This document shows, one piece after another, positions 1-5,693 of a stretch of 15,516 nt of DNA. The translations under genes were made by a program, and so were the position numbers. Source of the DNA: Bacillota bacterium (GTDB lineage Bacteria > Bacillota > Clostridia > Christensenellales > Aristaeellaceae); assembly GCA_023415715.1 (NCBI GenBank), contig JAEZJP010000316.1, positions 1 through 15,516 on the forward strand, read 5' to 3'. The notes beneath the pieces are model-generated. The model did not search any database. It saw nothing but the letters and a program-made list of their open reading frames with translations, and was not told where the DNA came from. Position 1 is the stretch's first letter; each line of letters begins with the position of its first letter.

Positions 1-1
1 G

Positions 2-76
2 GAAAAGGAACGCATCTTCAAAAACTGGCAGGAGGACCCCCAGCAGGTATTCCAAAGTCACTTTGAAACCATCTGA
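2..76 (+). CDS. C-terminal end of an unidentified protein (5' end outside window)
   Basis: An open frame enters from the left edge and runs 24 codons to a TGA at 74-76. The visible tail is mostly polar and charged, contains one tryptophan and ends in HFETI. It is too short to assign. ANTAR regulators of the type encoded next are often found beside glutamine synthetase genes in clostridia, so glnA is one possibility by context, but the visible residues do not resemble the usual WE-rich end of type I glutamine synthetase. The next gene starts 23 bases downstream on the same strand, so the two are probably co-transcribed. The existence of coding sequence here is fairly likely; its identity is unknown. 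Confidence 0.5.
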   Translation, partial: EKERIFKNWQEDPQQVFQSHFETI

Positions 77-99
77 AACGATTCGGTGGGAAAGAGGGG

Positions 100-681
100 A
101 TGACGTTGGAAGGATTGACGCTGCTGGTAGGCAGTTCTGAAAAAAGCCAAGCGCTTTTGCAGTCACTGCTGAACGGAACGGGATTTCAAAAGTGCGTTCT
201 GGCCTCAAACGGCGCGGAAGCGCGGCGGATGCAGGCCCAGGGCGAATATGCCCTGACCATCATCAATACGCCGCTTACAGATGAGCCGGGGATTGATTTG
301 GCTGTCAAGACGGCGCAAAGCACATTGTCGGGTGTGATTTTGCTTGTAAAGGCCGAAATGGCTGACGTCGTCAGCCAGAAGGTGGAGGAAAGCGGCGTGT
401 TGGTGGTGTCAAAGCCGGTGGCCAGGCAGCTGTTTGACCAAGCGCTCAGGCTTTCCATGACAGCCAGGAACCGTATGCTGATGCTGCAAAACCAGAACGA
501 AAAGCTTCAAAAGAAGATAGAGGAAATGCGTATGGTAGACAGGGCCAAGTGCGCCCTGATCCAATACCTTCGCATGACGGAGCAGCAGGCCCACCGCCAC
601 ATCGAAAAGCAAGCCATGGACACCAGGCAGACAAAAATGCAGGTGGCGAGGGATATTGTCAACACGTATGAAATGCTATGA
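100..681 (+). CDS. ANTAR-domain response regulator with degenerate receiver (NitR-like)
   Basis: A 193-aa transcription antiterminator-type regulator. Residues 6-115 form a receiver-like domain, a helical linker rich in Q, N, E and K lies at about 120-145, and residues 145-190 are the RNA-binding ANTAR three-helix bundle, recognisable by RAKCALIQ, MTEQQAHRHIEKQAMD and the closing VARDIV. ANTAR proteins bind paired hairpins in nascent RNA and prevent termination. The receiver is atypical: the N-terminal acidic pair is replaced by GSSE, and the position of the phospho-accepting Asp appears to be Asn56 (IINTPL), while Lys105-Pro106 remains. It therefore probably works without classical phosphorylation. 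The ATG at 100 follows a GAGGGG site. In clostridia such proteins (NitR) are linked to nitrogen assimilation genes, which would fit if the truncated upstream gene is a nitrogen gene, but this is inference. Confidence 0.88.
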   Translation: MTLEGLTLLVGSSEKSQALLQSLLNGTGFQKCVLASNGAEARRMQAQGEYALTIINTPLTDEPGIDLAVKTAQSTLSGVILLVKAEMADVVSQKVEESGVLVVSKPVARQLFDQALRLSMTARNRMLMLQNQNEKLQKKIEEMRMVDRAKCALIQYLRMTEQQAHRHIEKQAMDTRQTKMQVARDIVNTYEML

Positions 682-771
682 TATTTCGAGGATAAAGCAC
701 TGACATTTCTTCGAATTTCCAATGAACAGTATAAGTATATTTTTACGTTTTAGGTATAAAGGAGGATTTGC

Positions 772-1137
772 ATGAACTTCGCCGGCGTATGCCTCATCGC
801 GGATCACACCCCAACCCTTGCAGCCTTCTACCAGGCGCTGCTTGAAGAGGAAGGCCACTGGGAAGGGGAGGACCACGTGGATTTTCCGGGCACGGGGATC
901 ACCGTTTTCTCTATCAAGGGCATGGAGGAAATGGCCCCCGGCAGCATGTCAGACGCGGGCAGCGGCAAGGCCGTGCTTTCTTTTGACGTTCCGGATGTGG
1001 ATTCACTGGTTGACAGGCTTACAAACCTGGGCGCTCAAATCGTAAAGCCGCCTCAAACACATCCCTGGGGCCTACGCAGCGTGTGGGTCAAGGACCCGGA
1101 GGGGAACATACTCAGCCTGCGCTGTCAGGCGAAATAA
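772..1137 (+). CDS. VOC superfamily (glyoxalase/bleomycin-resistance fold) protein
   Basis: A 121-aa protein of single VOC-domain length. It shows the typical pattern of paired beta-alpha-beta-beta-beta modules: an N-terminal strand followed by a helix with FYQALL, a central VLSFDVPDVDSLVDRL segment where the second module begins, and the closing PWGLRSVWVKDPEGNILSL, a very common VOC ending in which the final acidic residue position often binds metal. The substrate cannot be told from sequence; family members include glyoxalases, dioxygenases and antibiotic-binding proteins. The start at 772 is supported by AAAGGAGG about seven bases upstream. It lies 90 bases after the ANTAR gene on the same strand. 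Its TAA is immediately followed by the stop codon of the convergent acetyltransferase. Confidence 0.85.
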   Translation: MNFAGVCLIADHTPTLAAFYQALLEEEGHWEGEDHVDFPGTGITVFSIKGMEEMAPGSMSDAGSGKAVLSFDVPDVDSLVDRLTNLGAQIVKPPQTHPWGLRSVWVKDPEGNILSLRCQAK

Positions 1138-1617
1138 TCAAACCTCCGGCGCTTTCAGAAGCTTGCACATCAAAAGGCAGGGATTCCGCTCATCCCAAAG
1201 GGTAGGGAACACCTCCAGCGGCAAAAAACCCATGGCTTTGTAAAAAGCCCGTGTGGATGCGTATTCCGCGTTGCCGGCAGGCGCAGCCACGGTTTTCACT
1301 GTCATGTAATTGAACCCCAATTCCCTGTACTTGTTTGCGCTTTTTATAGTCAGCTCTCTCCCGACGCCTTTGCGGTGCAGGCTCGGCAATACGCCCATTA
1401 CATGAATCTCGCATGTGCAGGGGAAGTTTTCCTGAACGGTTAAAAAACCCACAGGGTTTTTATCTTCAAAGGCGCATAGCAAAAACAGGTCCGCCGCCTC
1501 CCGGATATATCGCCTGGTGGACTCCTCGATGCCGAACCAATCTGGCAGCCCGCGTAGAATGGTTTGCGCAATCGTGCTCTTTTCCTTGGGAGATGTCACT
1601 TCGCGAATTTCGAACAC
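1138..1617 (-). CDS. GNAT family N-acetyltransferase
   Basis: A 159-aa protein of the Gcn5-related acetyltransferase fold. The acetyl-CoA pyrophosphate-binding loop is visible as HRKGVGREL (about residues 81-89), preceded by a beta strand ending in IHVMGVLPS. Near the C-terminus STRAFYKAMGF is the typical helix and turn of motif B. The acceptor substrate is unknown. The start is a GTG at 1617, with an AAAGGA site about ten bases upstream on the minus strand. The gene converges on the VOC gene with no base between the stop codons, and no terminator is seen at its end. A possible promoter lies at 1644-1674. Confidence 0.87.
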   Translation of the reverse strand: MFEIREVTSPKEKSTIAQTILRGLPDWFGIEESTRRYIREAADLFLLCAFEDKNPVGFLTVQENFPCTCEIHVMGVLPSLHRKGVGRELTIKSANKYRELGFNYMTVKTVAAPAGNAEYASTRAFYKAMGFLPLEVFPTLWDERNPCLLMCKLLKAPEV

Positions 1618-1643
1618 AAGAAATATTTCCTTTCACTTATTGC

Positions 1644-1674
1644 ATTCTATTTATCGTTGCCTGTAGATTTTCAA
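1644..1674 (-). promoter_or_regulatory. Possible promoter of the GNAT gene
   Basis: Read on the minus strand there is a TTGAAA box (1669-1674) and a TAGAAT box (1644-1649). The spacing is 19 bases, longer than ideal, so the call is tentative. The distance to the GTG start at 1617 is suitable. Confidence 0.35.
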
Positions 1675-1700
1675 CTGAAGATTCCTCACCCACCGCGACG

Positions 1701-1789
1701 TGTCATCCTGAGGGCTCCGCCCGAAGGATCTTATGCTGCAAACCATGTACCAAAGGCAAGATCCTTCGGGCGGAGCCCTCAGGATGACA
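1701..1789. repeat. Perfect 32-bp inverted repeat pair (REP/BIME-like element)
   Basis: The left arm at 1701-1732 and the right arm at 1758-1789 are exact reverse complements over 32 bases, separated by a 25-base loop. Each arm is itself nearly palindromic: in the left arm ATCCT (1705-1709) pairs with AGGAT (1725-1729), and GGGC (1712-1715) with GCCC (1719-1722), around a TCC loop, with a GA/GA internal mismatch. Such two-level symmetry is typical of repetitive extragenic palindromes arranged in pairs. A ten-base piece (CGGGCGGAGC) of the right arm recurs at 1792-1801. No T-run follows on either strand, so it is not a standard terminator. It lies between the acetyltransferase promoter and the rpmB terminator. 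Confidence 0.85.
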
Positions 1790-1937
1790 TACGGGCGGAG
1801 CTTGGCTTATTATTCTATAGAAACGTGGTGTAACGAAACGATTCTTCATTTCCTTTCCAGAGGGAAAATGAATCCTTTTATTCCGTAACTTCTGTACTTG
1901 ATAGTCTCCTTGTATATCCACGCCATTTTCTCAAAAT
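1790..1937. other. Non-coding gap between repeat pair and rpmB terminator
   Basis: Together with the repeat pair and the terminator this belongs to a 373-base stretch without a gene. Apart from the partial repeat echo at 1792-1801 and a weak imperfect hairpin around 1845-1873, I see no convincing promoter, RNA gene or reading frame here. Confidence 0.5.
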
Positions 1938-1966
1938 AGAAAAGCCCGCTTGCGGTGCAAGCGGGC
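1938..1966 (-). terminator. Rho-independent terminator of rpmB
   Basis: GCCCGCTTGC (1944-1953) pairs perfectly with GCAAGCGGGC (1957-1966) around a three-base loop. On the minus strand the stem is followed by TTTTCTATTTT, a good U-tract. It sits 24 bases beyond the rpmB stop codon. Confidence 0.9.
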
Positions 1967-1990
1967 ATGTTTTGCATATAAAAGCTGGAA

Positions 1991-2203
1991 TCAGGCTTCG
2001 CCGGATTTGGACGGCAGTGCGCGGGCCACATTACCGCTGCGCAGGCAACGGGTGCACACGTTCAGCCGCTGGGGAACACCGTTTACCAGCACGCGAACCT
2101 TCTGCACATTGGGAGCCCAAAGGCGGCTGCTTTTCCGGTTGGAATGGCTGACATTGTTGCCATTCATCGCGCCCTTTTCACATACTTCACAAAACTTGCC
2201 CAT
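1991..2203 (-). CDS. rpmB: 50S ribosomal protein L28
   Basis: A 70-aa protein clearly recognisable as bacterial ribosomal protein L28 (bL28), a structural component of the large subunit. It opens with a CEVC pair (Cys5, Cys8) and carries a second pair CTRC (Cys50, Cys53), so it is the zinc-binding form. The stretch NNVSHSNRKSSRLWAPN is the family's basic rRNA-contacting segment. Length is normal for the short Gram-positive type. The ATG is preceded by a near-perfect AAAGGAGGTG site at 2211-2220. It has its own promoter (2245-2273) and terminator (1938-1966), so it is most likely a single-gene transcription unit, as is common for rpmB in Bacillota. Confidence 0.97.
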   Translation of the reverse strand: MGKFCEVCEKGAMNGNNVSHSNRKSSRLWAPNVQKVRVLVNGVPQRLNVCTRCLRSGNVARALPSKSGEA

Positions 2204-2244
2204 TCAAAACACCTCCTTTGGGTATTACACACGACAACGAACCT

Positions 2245-2273
2245 ATTCTATCACCATTGCAATCCATTTGCAA
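2245..2273 (-). promoter_or_regulatory. Promoter of rpmB
   Basis: On the minus strand, TTGCAA (2268-2273) and TAGAAT (2245-2250) are separated by exactly 17 bases. The -10 box lies about 40 bases ahead of the L28 start codon. Confidence 0.75.
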
Positions 2274-2293
2274 GCGCTATTTTTTATGCCAAT

Positions 2294-2443
2294 TCAAAAC
2301 ATTCCTACATCGTCGCTGCGGATCTTTTCGCATGGGACGTCGTCGACCTCCGCTCCACATTGCACTACTATGCGTCGCTCCATCTCCTCGTCCTGTACGA
2401 AAATCTCTCGCAGCTTTGGATGTGTCATGTTTTTCATTGTCAT
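2294..2443 (-). CDS. Small 49-aa hypothetical protein overlapping the end of the EamA gene
   Basis: A 49-codon frame starts at an ATG whose last two bases are shared with the TGA of the transporter gene (ATGA at 2440-2443), the classic arrangement for translational coupling. The protein is hydrophilic and strongly charged, opens MTMKNMTHPKLREIF, contains acidic patches (QDEEME, EVDD, SDD) and two cysteines, and has no membrane segment. No strong ribosome binding site is seen within the end of the transporter gene, consistent with coupling. It ends just before the rpmB promoter. I recognise no family. The composition looks protein-like and the ATGA overlap is supportive, but a chance frame is not excluded. 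Confidence 0.5.
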   Translation of the reverse strand: MTMKNMTHPKLREIFVQDEEMERRIVVQCGAEVDDVPCEKIRSDDVGMF

Positions 2444-3321
2444 TGAACAGCCCGTTTTTCGGGAAGGTTGACCAGGAAGATGCTGGCGACGATAAGAAGC
2501 CCACCCGCCATTTGCAAAAACGTGACTGATTCCTTGAGGAATGCGACGCCGCCAAGAATGGTAACCAGGGGAATCAGGTTGATGAATATGGAGACCGCCA
2601 CCGGGCTCATGTGGCTCAAAGCATCGCCGTACAAGAAATAGCACAGCGCGCTGCAGATGAGTGCCAGGCCCGCTACGGCCAGCCAGCCGCTTACGGGAAC
2701 CGGTTTCCAATCACCTTTTTCCATCAGCGCAAGGGGTAAAAGCGTTGGCAATGAGAACACTGCCTGCCAGGCGTTCATGGATAGGCTGGTGTGCCGGCCG
2801 CGAAGCTTGCGGCTGACGAATATATATCCTACCCACACAAGGCTCGCGCCCACCACAAGCAGGTCGCCCGTAAGCGAAGTTTCTCCCTGCCCTCCGCCGT
2901 AGCGCACCACCATGTATACGCCCAGCAGCGACATAACAGCGCCTAAAGCCTGCCGTGGCTTAAGCTTTGTTTTCATGGCCGCTGTATCCACGATAAGCGT
3001 AAGAATGGGGATGGCGGCCAGAATCAACGAGGCGTTCACCGTGCTGGTGCGCTTGATGCCCTGGTACTCAAAGAAGTAGTACAGCGTGATGCCAAAAAGG
3101 CTGGAGAGTATGAATGGCACAATGTCCTGCTTTGTTAAGCGCATCCGCTTTTCCTTCATAAATGTGGCGGGCACAAGCACTGCGGCGGCCAGGATATACC
3201 GCCAAAGGGCCAGCTGCATGGGGGTAAAGCCCACATTCAGGGCATGCTTGCTGGCGATGAAGGATAGCCCCCACATGGTGTTGATGAAAACCATGCTGAC
3301 GTAATATGGCGTAAGGGACAT
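2440..3321 (-). CDS. EamA/DMT-family transporter (10 TM)
   Basis: A 293-aa integral membrane protein of the drug/metabolite transporter superfamily, with the internal duplication of two five-helix EamA domains. The first repeat begins with a MWGLSFIASKHAL stretch, a signature of the family; the second contains the LCYFLYGDALSHMSPVAVS helix pair and the FLKESVTF loop before the last helix. Family members export or import amino acids, nucleosides and other metabolites; the substrate cannot be inferred here. Length is typical. The ATG at 3321 is preceded by GAGAGG, and the promoter lies at 3357-3385. It is divergent from trmL and is followed by a coupled 49-aa frame. Confidence 0.92.
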   Translation of the reverse strand: MSLTPYYVSMVFINTMWGLSFIASKHALNVGFTPMQLALWRYILAAAVLVPATFMKEKRMRLTKQDIVPFILSSLFGITLYYFFEYQGIKRTSTVNASLILAAIPILTLIVDTAAMKTKLKPRQALGAVMSLLGVYMVVRYGGGQGETSLTGDLLVVGASLVWVGYIFVSRKLRGRHTSLSMNAWQAVFSLPTLLPLALMEKGDWKPVPVSGWLAVAGLALICSALCYFLYGDALSHMSPVAVSIFINLIPLVTILGGVAFLKESVTFLQMAGGLLIVASIFLVNLPEKRAVQ

Positions 3322-3356
3322 GATATACAGCCTCTCTTTCGCACTAAACAGAGGGC

Positions 3357-3385
3357 ATCATATCATTTTTTTGGTTTAAGCGCAA
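3357..3385 (-). promoter_or_regulatory. Promoter of the EamA transporter gene
   Basis: On the minus strand, TTGCGC (3380-3385) is followed after exactly 17 bases by TATGAT (3357-3362). The boxes sit at a suitable distance from the ATG at 3321 and point away from the trmL promoter. Confidence 0.65.
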
Positions 3386-3394
3386 GGTGAAGGC

Positions 3395-3448
3395 TTTTAC
3401 CCCGGACCTTTGGATAAACCTTGCAGCAAACTGCATTCCGGGGTAAAA
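3395..3448. promoter_or_regulatory. Inverted repeat between divergent promoters (operator-like)
   Basis: TTTTACCCCGGA (3395-3406) and TCCGGGGTAAAA (3437-3448) are perfect 12-base inverted copies. A second, nested hairpin, TGCAG/CTGCA (3422-3426 and 3431-3435), lies inside. The right arm covers most of the trmL -10 box and the nested hairpin overlaps its -35 box. No U-tract follows on either strand, so a terminator is unlikely. A repressor or activator site controlling trmL, and possibly eamA, is the simplest reading. Confidence 0.6.
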
Positions 3449-3449
3449 T
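3421..3449 (+). promoter_or_regulatory. Promoter of the trmL operon
   Basis: TTGCAG (3421-3426), a 17-base spacer and TAAAAT (3444-3449) precede the trmL ATG by 34 bases. The promoter lies almost wholly inside the inverted repeat at 3395-3448. Confidence 0.65.
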
Positions 3450-3483
3450 AAAGATTGTAAAATGACAAAAAGGGTAGTGGATC

Positions 3484-3999
3484 ATGAACATTGTACTGGT
3501 AGCCCCGGAGATTCCCCAAAACACGGGCAATATCGCAAGAACCTGCGCTGCAACAGGAGCCATGCTTCATCTTGTAAAACCGCTTGGCTTTTCCCTGGAC
3601 GACAGGTATATGCGCAGGGCGGGGCTGGATTACTGGCACATGATGGACTACCGGGTCTGGGAAGACCTTCATCATTTTTTGAAAGAGCATCAGGGTGCGC
3701 GCATGCATTTTGCCACCACCAAAGCGCCCAAATCCTACGCGGAAATTGCGTATGAACCGGATGATTATCTGGTATTCGGCTGCGAAACCAGGGGACTTAC
3801 GGAAAAGCTGCTCATAGGTGTGTATGACAAGTGCATTCGTATTCCCATGCGGCCGGGAGCCAGATCGCTGAACCTGAGCAACTCCGTGGCGGTCGTTTTG
3901 TACGAGGCGCTGCGCCAGCAAAATTTTGCGGGGCTGAAAGAAGCCGGTGAGCTTACCGGCCAAAGGGAAGAGCCTGCGCCATGGATGGATTATCTGTAA
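3484..3999 (+). CDS. trmL: tRNA (cytidine/uridine-34-2'-O)-methyltransferase TrmL
   Basis: A 171-aa SPOUT-class methyltransferase that uses S-adenosylmethionine to methylate the ribose of the wobble nucleotide of certain tRNA-Leu species. All knot motifs are visible: PQNTGNIART (residues 11-20), LVFGCETRGL (about 96-105) and IPMRPGARSLNLSNSVAVVL (about 120-139), the last forming the trefoil knot that holds the cofactor. Length is standard for TrmL, which lacks an extra RNA-binding domain. A weak AAAAAGGG site precedes the ATG. It begins a same-strand run of four genes: a membrane protein and two uracil-DNA glycosylase homologues follow with gaps of 58 and 65 bases and an overlap. Confidence 0.94.
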   Translation: MNIVLVAPEIPQNTGNIARTCAATGAMLHLVKPLGFSLDDRYMRRAGLDYWHMMDYRVWEDLHHFLKEHQGARMHFATTKAPKSYAEIAYEPDDYLVFGCETRGLTEKLLIGVYDKCIRIPMRPGARSLNLSNSVAVVLYEALRQQNFAGLKEAGELTGQREEPAPWMDYL

Positions 4000-4057
4000 G
4001 CAAGCGGATGGCCTTTTCATCCGTTGTATGTTTGGCAAAGGCCGAAGGAGGAATTGC

Positions 4058-4315
4058 ATGAAACGTTATCAGGACGATTACGATAATGATTACGATTATG
4101 AAGACGAAGTGGATTTTCTGGAAGACGACCCGGAGGAAAAGCGTCTTTTACATGTGGGGCGGATCCGGGTGGCCGCCGGCGTGATGGATTTTTTGAGCGT
4201 GATCGCCGGGATGGCCGTGGTGCTGGTCATGGTGGCTGCGCTCATCAGCCTGATCAATTTTCTGGTGGGTGACATCAGCCAGATGTTTACGCTTCTTCAA
4301 AGAAGAATTCAATAG
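4058..4315 (+). CDS. Hypothetical membrane protein with acidic N-terminus
   Basis: An 85-aa protein. The first 32 residues are extremely acidic and tyrosine-rich (repeats of DYDNDYDY type, then EDEVDFLEDDPEE). A short basic stretch follows, then one or two hydrophobic segments at about residues 42-72, and a basic tail (LLQRRIQ). It is therefore probably a small inner-membrane protein with an acidic cytoplasmic tail. I recognise no family. The ATG at 4058 is chosen because AAGGAGG ends seven bases upstream; the longer in-frame extension to 3947 would run back into trmL and lacks a site. It sits between trmL and the uracil-DNA glycosylase pair, probably in one operon. Confidence 0.75.
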   Translation: MKRYQDDYDNDYDYEDEVDFLEDDPEEKRLLHVGRIRVAAGVMDFLSVIAGMAVVLVMVAALISLINFLVGDISQMFTLLQRRIQ

Positions 4316-4380
4316 TTTGTTTCCTATCCGGCATCAGATTGCAGGAAGGCAGTCGGGACATACTAAAGCGGAGGCAGGAC

Positions 4381-4974
4381 ATGATCACCATCTCCTGGGA
4401 AGAGCTGCACAGGCAGATTGAGGCGTGCGTTAAGTGTGAGCTTCACGCAGGCTGCACCCATAAGGTGCCCGGCCAGGGCGCTCAAAACGCGCCGCTTATG
4501 CTGATTGGCGAAGGCCCGGGCGAAGTGGAAGACCGGGAGGGTTTGGCCTTTGTGGGCCCGGCCGGCCAGCTTCTGACGCGTATGCTTGCTGCCATCAGCC
4601 TTAACCGGGAACGGGTGTACATCTGCAATGTGGTCAAGTGCCGCCCTCCGCAGAATCGCGTTCCGCTGCCCAATGAGGCAGCTGCCTGCCTGCCCTATTT
4701 GCGCATGCAGGCGGCTTTGGTCCGCCCCCAAATCATACTCCTGTTGGGTTCAACGGCCGCAAGAACAATTCTTGGGGACGAAATCCGCATCACCCGTGAC
4801 CGGGGCAAGTGGTTTATACGGAAAGGCGTGCTGATGATGCCGACGTACCACCCTTCTGCGCTTTTGCGCGATGAAGAGAAGAAAAAGGATGCGTGGAAAG
4901 ACCTGCAGGCGGTTCAGCAAAAGCTGATGGAGCTTCATCTTTATGACGATCTATTGGAGGATAATCAGAAATGA
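4381..4974 (+). CDS. Family 4 uracil-DNA glycosylase (iron-sulfur type)
   Basis: A 197-aa DNA repair enzyme that removes uracil from DNA, starting base-excision repair of deaminated cytosine. The four cysteines that hold the 4Fe-4S cluster in this family are present with the right spacing: Cys16, Cys19, Cys87 and Cys103. Motif A is GEGPGEVEDREG (43-54) with the following FVGPAGQLL; the central motif is VVKCRPPQNRVP (84-95); motif C is HPSALLR (157-163). The ATG at 4381 is preferred over an upstream in-frame ATG at 4339 because GGAGG lies six bases before it. Its TGA overlaps the start of the next gene (ATGA), implying coupled translation with a paralogue. Confidence 0.93.
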   Translation: MITISWEELHRQIEACVKCELHAGCTHKVPGQGAQNAPLMLIGEGPGEVEDREGLAFVGPAGQLLTRMLAAISLNRERVYICNVVKCRPPQNRVPLPNEAAACLPYLRMQAALVRPQIILLLGSTAARTILGDEIRITRDRGKWFIRKGVLMMPTYHPSALLRDEEKKKDAWKDLQAVQQKLMELHLYDDLLEDNQK

Positions 4975-5606
4975 ACGATGCAATGAAGGCGTTCCGGGGA
5001 AGGTGCGCTTCTTTTTTTCAGCCGCTGTGGCCAGGGGAGGATAAGGTGCTCGTCTTTGGTGAGGGCAATGCGGAAAAACCGCGCCTGATGCTTATCGGGG
5101 AAGCCCCGGGCGAGCAGGAAGTGATGCAAGGGAAGCCGTTTGTGGGCAAGGCCGGCAAGAACCTGGACGCTTTTTTGGAATCCGTTCATTTGAAGCGTGA
5201 GGATATCTATATTTCCAACGTGGTCAAGATCCGTCCAACAAAGGTGAGCGAAAAGGGGCGGGTCAGCAACCGTCCCCCATCCAAGGAGGAAATCGGCCTT
5301 TTCATGCCCTGGCTGAAAGAGGAGATTGCGTTGGTGTCTCCGGACCTGCTGGTCACGCTGGGAAATGTGGCTTTAAAGAGCCTGTTGGGCAAGGGAACCA
5401 TAGGCGACGCTCATGGCCGCTTCCATCATGCCCTGGTATCCATACCGGAAGGCAGAGAGCTTGCATTTCCGCTTTTCGCGCTGTATCATCCTGCGTCCGT
5501 CATTTATAACCATGCCCTGAGCGAGGTTTATACCAGGGATTTGAGCGCCCTGGATGTGGCTCTGAAAGAAGGTCCCTCCGCGTTTATCGTTCAAACGGAC
5601 AGTTGA
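4971..5606 (+). CDS. Uracil-DNA glycosylase superfamily protein lacking the iron-sulfur cysteines
   Basis: A 211-aa homologue of the preceding enzyme: motif A GEAPGEQEVMQGKPFVGKAG (44-62), central motif VVKIRPTK (84-91) and motif C YHPASV (172-177) align well. The four cluster-binding cysteines of family 4 are absent. The N-terminal CxxC is missing, the central Cys is Ile87 (VVKIRP), and the fourth is lost (GLFMPWL where the paralogue has ACLPYL); the only cysteine is Cys12. An insertion after the central motif (residues 91-103) replaces the usual short loop. It overlaps the first gene by four bases (ATGA). It may be a cluster-free glycosylase with different substrate choice, or a non-catalytic partner. 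Superfamily membership is firm; activity is inference. Confidence 0.88.
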   Translation: MNDAMKAFRGRCASFFQPLWPGEDKVLVFGEGNAEKPRLMLIGEAPGEQEVMQGKPFVGKAGKNLDAFLESVHLKREDIYISNVVKIRPTKVSEKGRVSNRPPSKEEIGLFMPWLKEEIALVSPDLLVTLGNVALKSLLGKGTIGDAHGRFHHALVSIPEGRELAFPLFALYHPASVIYNHALSEVYTRDLSALDVALKEGPSAFIVQTDS

Positions 5607-5657
5607 GGCAGCCTTACGTATAATTGACGCTCATTTCTGTTCCTGAAAAGAAAAAAG

Positions 5658-5666
5658 TGATATACT
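5658..5666 (+). promoter_or_regulatory. Extended -10 promoter of the nfeD-floA operon
   Basis: TGA-TATACT (5658-5666) is an extended -10 element about 28 bases before the nfeD ATG. No good -35 box is present at 16-18 bases, which is tolerable for extended -10 promoters. A TTGACG lies too far upstream to pair with it. Confidence 0.5.
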
Positions 5667-5693
5667 GGCAACATCAGGACAGGAGGAGATCGT

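Noticed and set aside
1950..2471. A 173-codon plus-strand frame
   Set aside because: It covers rpmB on the opposite strand plus its promoter; composition is that of a shadow frame.
3395..3448. Bidirectional terminator
   Set aside because: Neither strand has a T-run after the stem, and it lies upstream of both flanking genes, not at a gene end.
3397..4059. A 220-codon open frame on the minus strand
   Set aside because: It is opposite trmL, whose knot motifs are unmistakable, and its protein shows no family resemblance.
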